Of a stretch of DNA of 64,000 bases, positions 10,051 to 21,336 are shown piece by piece. The stretch lies in the NCBI GenBank assembly GCA_022419385.1, contig JAJUBI010000005.1, positions 496,001-560,000 on the forward strand, read 5' to 3'. The stretch is from Paraconiothyrium sp. Pb-2020 (taxonomy: Eukaryota; Ascomycota; Dothideomycetes; Pleosporales; Didymosphaeriaceae). The first letter of the stretch is position 1. Every line of letters begins with the position of its first letter. The notes below the pieces were generated by a model. The model was not told the origin of the DNA and searched no databases. It worked only from the letters and a program-made list of their open reading frames with translations. Made by a program: the position numbers and the translations under genes.

Positions 10051-12958
10051 TCACTGTGGCACTGTCCATAACGAGTTGATCTGCTTTCTCCGAACCTGGA
10101 AGTGACTAGTTAGCATGCATACGAAAAATCGAATAGAGGCGTTACGTACCAGCGGTGCCACAAATAACACACCCACGAACAATGCCGCGACGGTAAGCAA
10201 CATCTGCACCTTGTTGAAGCCCTTTCCCAGCACATCAAAAGCGAAGGAAGGTGCGACCCTCGTTCCGAAAATATCTTCCCCATATGCGAATACCAAGCTG
10301 GTGCTCTCGAGACCGCTTTCGCTGGTGATGACATCTTTAATGCCGGCGACCTCGTACTTGTGATTGAGGTGCCACTTGGGATCAAACAAGATCATGGGTG
10401 CGTATCTGACTAGTCCCTCAGATTGCTCTTGGGCTGTGGCATCGCGGCCAACTGGGCGTCTAGGATCGATCACTCCGCGGGGAATACCGACGATCGAGTT
10501 TGAAGAAGGCAAAGTCACGATAAGCTCACGGCTGGTGATGCCTTGCCGTGTCTGCGTGACAGTCATGTGCGAGATCTCTTCTGGGATCTGGAAGCTCTGA
10601 GAAACGACATGGGGCTGTGCAGCCTCGCCCTTTGGCAGGACTGTGGATGAGTTGGCAGAGTCTCCAAGTGGGCCTCTGTCATCTGGCAGAGGGGACTCGA
10701 AGAGCTCAGAAACGACGAGCTGGTAGCCACGCGATGCAGTACTTGAGGTAGAGTCAAGGGTCAAGGAATATGTGAACCAGTTCTCGGAGAAGGTTGAAGG
10801 GATAGGTCGTGAGACATCTACACCGTTGTGTAGAGCCGTGTGGAGCAATTGTCCAGAGGCGGAGTCAAGGAGGTAAACCGAAGCGCGACGTCCAGCTTCG
10901 GCGACAGTGGTGACAAGGACCAAATTCGGGTTTAGATACTTATAAAGTACTCTGCGGTCTCCCAAAACCTTGCCGATCGAAGCCACAGGGTCTTTCGCCG
11001 GACGAGCAGTGTACCGGACGATCTTTTCTCCCGGAGGCGGTGTGAAAGCCCACACAGGCTGCGTAGCGGGTTTAGAGCCTAAGAAACCTTGAAGCTTGCC
11101 ATCTGAGAGCTGGTACGTCACAAGAGTTTCCTGATCTAAGCTCGGCAGCAACTGATCGTGAGCATCCTGCGAAGATACTTGCCCACCGCTCGTCGAATTG
11201 ATGAACAAAGGCTCGGTCAAGCTAGGATCTTTGACTTCAACATAGCCTCGGAACGCCTTTAGTGAAGGACTTGAGATAACGGAACCTGGTGCGAACTGAT
11301 GAAGGTCAATACTCCACACGATCTTGCCCTGAGAGCCCACATCGAGTGCAGACAAGCGCCCCTTCTCCGTAGCGGAAATGACTAGCTTGTGGAAACCGAA
11401 AGTGTCATGCTGGATTTCCTCAATCGTTGTGCTGTCAGACTGGCCGGTAACGCTGCCCAGTACCCTGTTGGGTAGATTCTGCAGCCATGCCGGGAGGTAT
11501 TGTAGATCGCGAAGATGCCTTTGCACCCGATGGATATACGCGCTGATGACGTCCTGGTGATGCTCCTCTTCTAGCTGATGAGCAAGTGACTCCTCTTCAG
11601 GAAGCTGTGCCCAGACGGCAGATACGGTGCCCGACAGGAACTCGGGTCGATTCCACGCTATTTCGTTGTTGCGAATGAGCGCCCACTGGCCATTGGAGAA
11701 GAGCGCAGCAGATCTCACAGCGGAGGCAGAGTTGTCTTTAACGACAACTTCAGCCACGCCGTGAACAGGGTATGCTCCAGCGAGAGCTGAAGAGCCTTTG
11801 ACTGGCCACTTGCCAAGGATCCCATGGGACACTGATGCAACGACCGAAACCTCCTCAGAGGTAATTCTCGTGAAGTATACATTGGCATCTATCGTGCTAG
11901 TCGCGAATGTGCCTTTACCTTTTAGTAGCGGAAGCGTGTAGGCCTGAGAAACAGCATTCTTCTTCAAATCGACGTGGTAGACCTCGGCCGAATGCCCGGT
12001 AGCGGTCTGATATTCGACGAGGAAGTGTGGAAGCGAGTTGACCTTTCGGGGTGCGTGTAGGACAATCGATTCGATGATCTCGCTTGTGGGAGTGTTGAAG
12101 CTCGAGACGCCTTTCGTTCCGATGATGTTGACCTTCAACACTTTGTGCGTCTTATCCGTCCATGCCAGAATAGGTGCCGCGGTGTTCGCTCCGGCATATA
12201 AGATGTTCTCCTTGGTATATACCTCGCCGTCGGAACTCAACGTATACGAATCGAGCTTCTTGCCGGTGATTGGGCTCAAAGAAGTGACCCGGAGCTTCGA
12301 GCCTCCTCCGAGAAGAGGTGAGTGGAGAGAGATGTAATAGATGGTCGTGGGCGAAGAGGAGACCTGGAAGGGTGTGTCGCCGCTGCGGATGTCAGTGAGA
12401 TATTGCATAGGTGCTACTTCGCATGACCTACCTCGTGTCTTCGAAGGTCCATTTGACGCGCCCAGTCTTGCCGTCTAGTCGCTTCACGCCGTTGCTGCCG
12501 TGGGCGACTAGCACGATAGCATCTTTGGCATTGTCATTCGATGTCCCATCTTCTTGTTCCAGGATCTCCAGGTCTTCTGCGATTGCGCCATCGATGTTGG
12601 TCTCCCAAACAAGCCTTCCGTCCGAGGCGCTCCATGCAGCTATGCGGTTGTCGACTGCACTGATGACCGTGTCTTGTTCTTCACCGGCCCTGAGGTGGCC
12701 GGTCCCAGTTGCGCCCGGAGCTGAGCGCCACACTAATGCGCCGTCCTTTGGATTTATTGCGCCGACAGTGCCGTTTTCGGAGACGGTGTACAGAAGGGAG
12801 GCTTTGCTGGCAGCATAAGGTTTCTGGAAGAAGGTGGCCTCATGTTTCGGGTAGCCCAGGAGGGCATAATGGAAGTCTATGTGGTATGCATCGTCCTCGA
12901 AGATTGCAGCGGCCGGGGCCAGACACGCTGCAAGGGCGAGCGCAGCATTGACACGCAT
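10051..12958 (-). CDS. EMC1: ER membrane protein complex subunit 1
   Basis: Three exons on the minus strand (12432..12958, 10150..12382, 10051..10095) give 934 aa, the usual EMC1 size. The introns are GTAGGT...GCAG and GTACGT...CCAG, and both phases agree. An N-terminal signal peptide (MRVNAALALAACLAPAAA) precedes IFEDDAYHIDFHYALLG, a conserved EMC1 opening. PQQ-like propeller strands follow (GTVGAINPKDGALVWRS, DGRLVWET). The C-terminal DUF1620 region includes the RGVIDPRRPVG and LFDPKWHLNHKYEV motifs. One transmembrane helix (QMLLTVAALFVGVLFVAPL) precedes a short cytosolic tail RRKQINSLW. EMC inserts and stabilises membrane proteins in the ER, and EMC1 is its large lumenal scaffold. The final 15-codon exon restores the conserved APL-VRRKQ junction. 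Confidence 0.95.
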
Positions 12959-14707
12959 CGTGGTGGGCTGCTGTCGACGATGCCGTGCTCCGCAGCTCCT
13001 ACCTTGGGACGGTCGGGGCGGGGTCGGCCTTACCTTGTTCCGGGCGGACCTGCAACCTCACGTGACTGCATGTCGCACTGACCATGGACTGCATTGCTGA
13101 CATCATCCCTTCACACCCTTCGGAAGATATGCACCGCAATGCCATGTTTCCCACCCGTTATGCTCCACGCCGGCGCGCTCGCCTCAGCGAAGGCCCACTG
13201 ACTCACGGAGCGACACATGCGGCACATCGCCACGGGGAACGTCTGCCGCTTCCGCCCAGCCATCCTAACATCCTGACCGTCTGCAAGCGCGGTCCGATCT
13301 AGTCGTCTGCGCATTGGCGCGCCGCGCAGAGTTACTACTGACGTGGAGCTTCGCACTTCGGTGCGGTGAGAGGGTGCTCCAGCTGCTCCCCGGCGCAAAG
13401 GAGGCCGAATCGACGCTGCAAAGGTAGCGCAGGCTCGACAATCTTGGTTCGGATTAGGTCGCTGCACTGGATTCCCAGATCAGCGCGACCGCTAGAGCCA
13501 GCATGGCCAGCATGGTAGCGGCCGGGCGGAAATGAGAGACCTCATGTCTGCGACGGTACCACGACAGAGCCAGTCGACTGCCGGCAGCGCGCGCGGGACT
13601 GACTCTTGCTGGCGAATCTCACCGCTGTGCGACGTCACAGCTTTCCTGCTCCGGAGGCAACCGTTCGTTTGCGCTTTGGTGCAGGCTGCGTCTGTGCCGC
13701 TCGGGGGAAGCTCCATGTTCAGGGCTTGGGGTGCGAGTGCGGCTTGCTCGACTTCAGTCTGCGCAGCAGCATCACACGCCGGCCGCATGAGCGCGCACAC
13801 CCGCCCTGCAACGGCAGCCTCGAAAGACGGCTCTGACAGCAGCGAGTGAAAGCCACGGCGGCCTGAAGAGGCATGGTTTCTCCCGATGCGCCGGTTAGGA
13901 AACCCTACGGCACAGAGCCGGGCCCAAAGACGAGGAACGGGGTAGCGCCGTCTCGCACGGTGGGCGTGGCCATGCCAAAATTACGAAGGCAATGCCTCCG
14001 CCAACGCGTCGACTCGCTCAGCGCCGCCCGACCAGCATGCCCATTCGTCAAGTAGCGCGCACGGAATCCAGCAGCGCGCATTGTAGCCCTGCGCAGTGTG
14101 GTACACGGACACCAGTGCGGACTGGACGTCTCAAGCGTTCGATTCGCGCCCGGGTTGACGCGATGCCTTCGCCTGTGCCCAGCACCAGCCTGTACTTGAC
14201 TTATGTCAGGCCAGGCCTAACATTTAACCATGTCCTCCGCCCTGCCTTTGCCCGTGAAGCCCTGACGCACCTCCCAGACATCCCGCACCGTTGGACTCCA
14301 GAAAACCAGATTCGACTCGCTGCCCTGGCCATCGCTAATCGATAAGCCCTGCGGAAAAAGACTTTTCACCTCAGCCACCAACAGCTCTCGAGAGGAACAA
14401 GTTTGGCGTTTGCCAGCGACACCTTCTACTGCAGGCCCAGGAAGATCATTGCCTATTTGCTCGTCTGAAAATCGCTGGCCGTTTGGTTTCGCCATCCGTT
14501 GCAGCCTGAGGTTGCAACCTTTCGACTAAGCCACATTCACGTAGAATCAACATAATACGAGTTCCTGGCCACCTCAATCGTGACATTGGCATTGTGAGCG
14601 CACTTGCCTTTCGCTCGGCCGAGGAACGGTGATTTTCGGGACCATCTGGGACGCTTGCTACACGGAAGCTAAATCGGTACCATCGGGTCGACACCGAAAC
14701 CGTCAGC
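12959..14707. other. GC-rich intergenic region
   Basis: Between the divergent EMC1 and Rsr1 starts. GC-rich sequence with overlapping open frames on both strands (for example 13111-13467 minus, 13532-13849 plus). None shows a recognisable domain, start context or codon pattern. I treat it as promoter and 5' UTR sequence. Confidence 0.4.
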
Positions 14708-15471
14708 ATGAGCCAACGCGAATATCACATAGTAGTTTTGGGGGCAAGTTTATCCAATGACTGGTCAAAACTTGATGCTAATGAACGTAGTCCGGCGGTG
14801 TAGGCAAAAGCTGCCTTACTGGTAAGATTTCACTCATAGATCCAAAATCTCCGACTGACGTTGCATAGCACAATTTGTACAGAACGTGTGGATCGAAAGC
14901 TATGATCCTACAATTGAGGACTCGTATCGGAAAGCAATCGAAGTAGATGTTTGTTGCCCAATGTTGAGTTCGAAACGACTGTCTAACCTGTGGCTCACAG
15001 GGTCGACATGTTATATTGGAAATCCTCGACACGGCCGGAACAGAGCAATTCACGGCCATGAGAGAATTATATATGAAAACTGGACAAGGTTTCCTCCTGG
15101 TGTTTTCAATTACTAGCATGTCGTCGCTATACGAACTTCAAGAGCTACGTGAACAAATTCGGCGCATCAAAGAAGACGACAATGTCCCCATGGTCTTGGT
15201 AGGCAACAAATCCGATCTTGAAGACGACCGAGCGGTTCCAAGGGCGCGAGCATTCAAATTGTCACAAGAATGGGGCGGTGTACCTTATTACGAAGCCAGC
15301 GCTCGCCGGCGAGCGAATGTTGACGAAGTCTTTGTGGATCTGTGCCGCCAGATCATACACAAGGATCGCGATCAGAGGGAAGCGCTGGAACGCCGGGGAA
15401 CGCGTCGACCACAAGGACGAGGCGACCGGCGAACAAGACGAAATCACAGGCCAAGGTGCACAATACTTTGA
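14708..15471 (+). CDS. rsr1: Ras-family GTPase, Rsr1/Bud1 (Krev-1) type
   Basis: Four exons (14708..14743, 14791..14821, 14869..14948, 15001..15471) give 205 aa with all phases agreeing. G-box motifs are complete: GSGGVGKS at residues 12-19, effector loop YDPTIEDSY at 34-42, DTAGTEQF, NKSDLEDDR, and EASA before the RRRANVDEVF segment. The protein ends CTIL, a CAAX box whose final Leu favours geranylgeranylation. A basic Arg-rich stretch precedes it, as in membrane-anchored Ras proteins. Rsr1/Bud1 directs polarity and septation sites through Cdc42 regulators; that role is inferred from orthology. Intron 1 uses a GC donor (GGG|GCAAGT) rather than GT. With that donor the P-loop reads exactly as in Rap-type GTPases; the other available donor breaks the frame. 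Confidence 0.93.
14744..14790 (+). other. GC-AG intron 1 of rsr1
   Basis: Donor GCAAGT follows exon base 14743 and acceptor GTAG ends at 14790. A GT donor four bases later (GTTTAT) would leave one extra base and put the P-loop out of frame. The GC donor with the strong CAAGT extension is the known minor class. Confidence 0.8.
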
Positions 15472-17096
15472 CGAATACGAGACGACCGCATTGTTTCTTT
15501 AGTACGATTCCCCAGGCATTGGACCTACCTTTAGAAGATTTTTTTAGAATTCGGGTCGCCGCAAGAATGTATTTGGATCCTTCTTCTACCGTGGCCTTGC
15601 GTTATACGCGCAAATTCGTTGCCGCATCTATGGCGTACTTCTCAAGAAATCGTGCACTACTACATGCCTCGTTGCCATAAAGGGGCGATGTCCCGCATAT
15701 GTTCGTGCAAAAACTGTTATTCAAACAAGGGGTCTCACTGACCGTGCAGCAGCGCATCGAATTGGAGGAACATGATTCCTCCTCGATGTAGTCCCGTCAC
15801 GTTCCATGGTGCCGCCCGGTCAGGTCTCCCACTGGGTAATCTGCAAGCGGTGACCGGTCAACATAGCGCTTCCATTAGCAGACATGAAATCCAAATACCC
15901 CGATCGATGCCCCTACACACGCGCTCTTCGCAAAATCTTGCTAGCACGGTTGCGATGTCTCACGTTAATTCGGTCATGGATCACCATTCCTACTTTAAAC
16001 GGAACGATCCGAAACACCGTCACTGCTGAAGCTCATTTGGAATTGTGCCACCACGTTGGGCTCACGCAGGATCCCGACGTGGGGTGTCGAGGCCGGAAAG
16101 GTGCGATGCGCGGCCCGTGCTGCGGATTGGTCCGCTTCATCTTCAGGAAACAGCTGCCAGCATTTCCGAAAATCGAGTGCCTTGCAACCACGTCTGCAAC
16201 CACACTTGGGATGCATACGTCAATGGAATCATCTCTCGTGGGCCCACGTAATTGAGGATGACGGCATTTGTCGTTTAGCGCCATGTTCCCGCACGCAAAT
16301 CTCGCCAGAAAAACAACCTGCATCGTTTATCCCGCCTTGTCCATTTAAGAATATGGTGTGGCTCATGTACCCACTAGCCTCACTGTCACATCCCAAAGAA
16401 GATTTGCGGCTGCACGAGTGGGCTCATTCCCGCAGAGAACCACGTAGCTAATTGTGCCACAATCGACTGAAAACATGGTCGCTCACCTCAGCCCGAGAAC
16501 TCTACAAAGGCCTAGAAAGCGAGGCACATTGCATACTCTGCAATGCGGCATTCGCGATATCGCCCAATCAACGATGAAAGAGCATGTCGACCTCCGAATG
16601 TGCCTCGGCCCCTGGTCCTACGTCGTCTCAGCCAGGCTTAGCAAGATCTGAAATCGCCGATCACCATGCAATAGGAACTGCGATATCAGCCTCATTCTAG
16701 AGTCACAGCATTCGCCGACCTGGTACCGGGGTGCTCCGATGCTTGGCCCGTATATACCAACAGCATGCGTTGTACCACACAACGAATCGAAATTTGCAGA
16801 ACATTATCGTAAGGACACGTAAGGCGGCAACGCGGGACGAGCCGACCGTATGGGCCCTAAAGCATGTCAGCACCGTGGCGTCTGCAATGGGGCAGGGCTT
16901 GAAGTGCATTCGTACACGTCTCAAAAGAGCATGCACTCAAAGAAGCTTTCATCCGCACGAGAGCGAATGCGACTTGCATGCACACTGTCAACATCGTGCG
17001 TCCCGCTCTCACGGAACTTTCCTGATTACGAACTATTGTAGGCGGCTTATGTATCTCGCCCAAGTCCGTACACCTGCCGTCAACACTGTTCAAAGT
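15472..17096. other. Long region without a supported gene
   Basis: Downstream of rsr1. Several open frames of 60-130 codons overlap on both strands (for example 16056-16451 plus), but none carries a recognisable motif. Frames on opposite strands are equally open, which argues against coding selection. It may contain 3' UTR and decayed sequence. Confidence 0.4.
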
Positions 17097-18018
17097 TCAA
17101 ACTAAGGCAAGAATAATACCCGTTACAGACAATAGACCTCTGCGCGACGGTCTGATTGGAGGAAATCCAGCCGTGTTTGCTGCATTCCTGCGAACCGCTT
17201 CAACGGTTTGCGGGGAAAGGGATACCGGCTTTTTCCCAAGGCAAAAGACGAGATGCACGCATTTCAGAGACTTCGTATGACCGCAGTCCATCGTGTTCGT
17301 ACTCAACGTCGCTCGCGAATCGCGGAATGCGTCACGCTCCACCAAGAACGATGCTCGGTCCGATCTCAATCCAATAAGCGTCAAATCCCGATCGGAACTT
17401 TGAGCCGCACGCATCCTAACATCTCGGGCCAGAAACACATGGCTTACGTACTCTGAGCCTTCCAGCAAGATCACCGACTCGAACTTGGGTTGCACTAAAA
17501 CCGAACCCGCGGGGCAGGCGTCCGTCCGACCCCAAGCGCTACACCCCGTGCTCGCATCATGTACCGTACCTGAGCCGCGGCTCGCACAGAGTACCCCATG
17601 GGGAAGACGCCTCCAACGATGCTAGCGCCGGAAAGACCTTTCGGTACACATATGGTAAAATCAGCAAATGGCTTGGATCATTCGACAGGTTGAATGAGAT
17701 GTACGGTGGACCACGCGCATGATATGACGACGTCTGGAACAGTGTTTCAGAAATTTCTACACTGGAGTTTGACGAAGGTTGCAGGATAGATGCACCGTTC
17801 TGTGCACGGGCAGATGGGATGCGCGAGGCGTGTGGCATAGTGTAGACTTCGCACTGCGGCATGGAATCACGATGACATGTTTCGCCTTTTCCATATCTGA
17901 TGGTTACAAACGCGTTGTTGCTACGGTTTAGTTGATAGGGTATGTGTCCAATGCACACATAGGCGTGAGATTTCGCAGGCAGTGTACAGTATAAGATAAT
18001 CCCTGGTTCAACTACCAT
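17097..18018 (-). CDS. Possible hypothetical protein, two exons
   Basis: Two minus-strand frames join in phase across a GTACAT...TTTTAG intron of about 70 nt: exon 17565..18018, then 17097..17494. The junction reads RLRY-VQPKFES. The first ATG in frame is at 18018, but the frame is open a little further upstream, so the true N-terminus may lie in an earlier exon. Segments such as IILYCTLPAKSHAYVCIGHI, ETLFQTSSYHARGPPYISF and LARDVRMRAAQSSDRDLTL look like folded protein rather than random frame. No catalytic or membrane motif is visible and the family is not recognised. The alternative is chance open frame; the in-phase splice is the main support. Confidence 0.38.
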
Positions 18019-18130
18019 GACCAAGAGGGGCTTGTGATCAGGGAGATCGCACCCTCCTAGTGAGCATCGACTTCGACGAAATCTAGGTTAAAAAAACGTA
18101 ACTGTTAGACTATATACTAGTGATTGACAT

Positions 18131-19210
18131 CTAAAGCCGAAGGGCCCACGATAGCAAAACCGCTAAAAGACACCCGACCATAGCTTGCCAAGAGGGGGTT
18201 CTAACCACTATAAAAGAAGGTAGAGAGGTAATCACTAACGACATGAAGCCTTGGTTTGTAAGATACTTTGGCTGGTCCTGTGTAGCAGGTTGTAGGTCTA
18301 TTGGCCCACACGGTCTCTGAATTCTGTCGAGTTGGTCTTCGATGTGTTTGCGAATCTTGCGTCCATCAGGTATTCCGAAGATTACTGCGCCGTCAAGCCT
18401 GGCGTTTGGGTCCGCCGGGTTGTGAAAGCCGTATCCCAAATCTCCCGAAAGTCCTTCATCGTGTCGTCTAACCTTCTGCACTGGGTTACAATTGTGCTGA
18501 CATGCCACTCAAAACCATTGTCGATGTCTTCGATTGCCCGGCAAGGGTAGATGGTAATCCAGCCTCGGCTGACGATCAGTGCGTCCTTGTACTCAGTGGG
18601 ATATTTGGTCCCGCAGGCTCGCAACATCAGGTCGAAGGTCAACTCGAGCCCGAACGCATCGCCGCGCTCAGTAATAGGGAACCCCCAAGCGAGCACCGAT
18701 CGATCGAAAAGTGGAACCCAGCATGTTCTCACGCCCTCAATAATCTCGTCATGCAACGGTGCGAAATGTATGTGTAGATGGATGATCTCAGAATCCTGTA
18801 CGAATGGGGCAAACCCTACGAGCACTTGAGAGTATGAGAGCCGTTTGCCACCAAATCGAAGGGCAGCAGAAAGCCAAGCAAATTGCTCCAGGTTCTCGCA
18901 GATCTCTTCAGGCTTTCCGTGTATGAGGAGATCTGCGTTTGTTTCCATGGAACCATCCTTAAGAGAGGGGGGGTCGCCTAATTCTTGATCCAATTTACGA
19001 GTCCTTAGTCGAATGCTGTGTCCCTCAGAATATTGCTGACCTGGAACCTTCAAGTTAGATCCAGTTCTAGTAAAGGTAGGTGTACGAAGATACAGCTTTA
19101 CGCTTCTGTACCAACGTGTAGTTTGCATACTCACAGACACTGCCGTACTCAAGAGCCAATTTGACTGCCTCACGCGTCTCCGAGCCAGTCTTCGGCCAGG
19201 TTTGATTCAT
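18131..19210 (-). pseudogene. Conserved fungal protein of unknown function, apparently frameshifted
   Basis: Exon 1 is 19135..19210 (ATG, MNQTWPKTGSETREAVKLAL). It splices in phase (GTGAGT...CCAG) to an exon starting at 19040. That exon encodes LEQFAWLSAALRFGGKRLSY, HIHFAPLHDEI, CWVPLFDRSVLAWGFPI and GLELTFDLMLRAC. The CWxPLF..xxAxGFPI pattern occurs in fungal ankyrin and receptor-like proteins. The frame stops at 18382, just after FREIWDTAF. The overlapping frame carries the expected continuation (DPNARLDGAVIFG, RKIRKHIEDQLDRIQ) and ends at 18131 after a hydrophobic helix. I see no intron that joins the two. A one-base frameshift near 18420-18450 is therefore likely, either a real mutation or a sequencing error. 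If intact the protein would have a C-terminal membrane anchor. The cellular role is unknown. Confidence 0.5.
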
Positions 19211-19437
19211 ATATCTCCCACAGGGCAAAGCTTGACAGATGATAATTTCCGGTGAGTGTCAAGATTTTTCTATGCTTTGAGGACCACTGCATGCGAGATC
19301 TAGGAATCTTTACAACTGCCACACAACACTCACATGCAATGTGTGAATGGGAGCAAGACCGCATGCGACTACGTCCGGAAACGTGGTACATCTTTAGCTC
19401 GAATCCATGATCCAACGCTGGGGTAAGTGAACTTTCT

Positions 19438-20568
19438 TTAATCCTCGCGAAAGCGTCTGAATAACTCAGACTGAACGATAGGCTGACAGTTTGCCTTTTC
19501 TACGAATGCGATTAATCTGGCTTCGTCCAACGTCTCTATGTTGCTCTCGATGTGTAAGCTTGGGGCCAGGTCTTCAATCTCTCTGAACGCTGATACAAGC
19601 TCTTCGTACGTCGGTGGGGTTTCGCTGTCTCCTGTTTTGCGGTCTGGGACGGCCGATAATATGTGATCTACAAGGGTGGAGACGGTAAGACTCATCTGTA
19701 AGTCATCAACCAATGTTTCCGATCCGATCGTATGGTAGGGTCATCTACTTACGAAGACAGCTATGTCATGAAGTTGTTCCTCTCGGAGCAGGTCATCCGC
19801 CAGGGCCTCTAGCAAGATGTACAAATTCTTTTTCATACGCTCCCTTCCGATCTTCCCAGATGCTGAAGCAAGCAGAGATAGTATCTCGGAGTCTTGTAGC
19901 ACAAGCTCGGATATGTCATGGATCAAGACTGATCCTACCTTCCACTGCCTAGGATTTTCAGGCAATGATACTGATTGCACTGTTGTTGCGTTATCGTCGC
20001 TTGGTCCAATGCTGTCGTCATGCTCCTCGTTGTTAACTTCCGATCCTGGATGGATACCGTGGCCTGATCCAGTAGTGGGTGAGGCGTGGTCTGGATTGTG
20101 TGGTGATACACGTTCCTCGCCACTTCCCGGATCGGGTCTGAGGGCGTTGATGGGCTGTGGCTTGGGAGATGAAAGTTTCTTGGCGCAAGCTTCTACCTGC
20201 ATACGCTGCAGCGTTGTCTCCAGATATGCCTATGTAACCGCCTGCAATGATCCGATTGCTTTGTAATCATCGAATGAAATATCGCTTAGGCCCAGGTCTA
20301 CACTGAACCTGAAGTAGGTGTTGGCGTCTACCATTCCCCGGTTGTGAATCATGAATAGGTCTGCTGTACGCTCGGTCTCAATTATAACCTTTGTTACGAA
20401 CCTAGCATAGGAGAGTACTCCATTGGCTAGATGTTCACCGCGCCTAGGTCGTCCCGATCCAATAGATAACAGACAGGATACAGGTCTCCCGGGCCACTTT
20501 GACATCGCTATCGATAGGGCATATTGTAAGCGATCCATAGTGCATCTACGACGGATTTTCGTGCGCAC
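19438..20568 (-). pseudogene. 5'-truncated patatin-like phospholipase remnant
   Basis: The minus-strand frame 20568 to 20230 encodes PVSCLLSIGSGRPRRGEH, then a VIIETERTADLF and YFRFSVDLGLSDISFDDYKAI stretch. This is the C-terminal part of fungal patatin domains, including the SIGxG Asp/Gly region. An in-frame TAG at 20232-20230 interrupts it. The same frame then resumes as AYLETTLQRMQVEACAKKL, the normal end of the domain. It runs on to a GTAAGT...ACAG intron (about 19714-19752) and a final exon ending at 19438. The catalytic GGGxRG and GxSxG motifs of patatins are not found upstream. No intron can remove the stop codon: the only local GT-AG pair is 9 nt. The gene is therefore missing its active site and carries a nonsense codon. 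A shorter reinitiated ORF from ATG 20202 is possible. Confidence 0.6.
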
Positions 20569-21336
20569 ATCCTATACGTACGCACAGAAATTTCCCGGTG
20601 CATATTTTCTCATCTTGACCAACGACCAGCCGCTTACTCGCTCTCAGGCGCAAAGACCTCGTGTAGAATAATACTACCCAATTTCAAAACGACGGCCCAA
20701 ACCTGCATTATCGAAGATATCTTGTGGCATGCCATTGCGAAGTTTATCAGCGAACCACTAAAGCCGCCATCATCGGAAAAAAGCATTCCACGCCCCTCGC
20801 TTGAATGGCAGGCGACCGTGACGGTGAAGGTGAATGCTTGTTCGTGCGACCTAGGTGAAACTTCATCAAAAATTCAAAATTACGTATGAAAGGGGTTTCA
20901 TCTTTCCAGATTGCGAAGCTTGCTTCGGGCTACGAGTTCAAGTCGGAAGAAGAGAGCCTACACGAAGATGAAACCAATTCGTGAGTTTCGCTCGAATATC
21001 TTGTTGGAGCACTCGGCGGATCTGGATTCACTAGGTCCGAGTGGATGTGAACGGGAGCAACAAGGAAGTACACCCTACACCATGGAATGAACCATGCGAT
21101 GCGGGCCGGATTGGAGTGGGAGGATCAACCCAACGGCACTTCCAGACCGCAGCTCACTTCTTTTGCATATTAGTCATACATACTAAGTCAGAGTCACCTT
21201 CTGTCCTTTTAAAGATTACGCGGGGGAACCCTGAGTACTCTAGGAAGTATGTATTATAACATTGCTATGCGTCCATCATCTAAGTAACGTAGTAGTTTAC
21301 CTCAAGCTTACTCTCGTCCAGGGTATACTGACGAGC
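20569..21336. other. No gene seen; lost 5' part of the patatin remnant expected here
   Basis: The upstream side of the patatin-like remnant should hold its catalytic half, but no GxSxG or GGGxRG frame is visible. The only frames are short and unmatched. Confidence 0.4.

Noticed and set aside
13111..13849. Overlapping frames in the GC-rich region before rsr1
   Set aside because: Open on both strands because of GC-rich sequence; no motif, start context or splice support.
14749..14750. GT donor (GTTTAT) for rsr1 intron 1
   Set aside because: It leaves one extra base and breaks the P-loop frame; the GC donor fits.
19170..19415. Minus-strand frame (NYHLSSFALWEIYESNLAEDW) as exon of the 18-19 kb gene
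   Set aside because: It overlaps the ATG exon in a different frame and has no in-phase splice to it.
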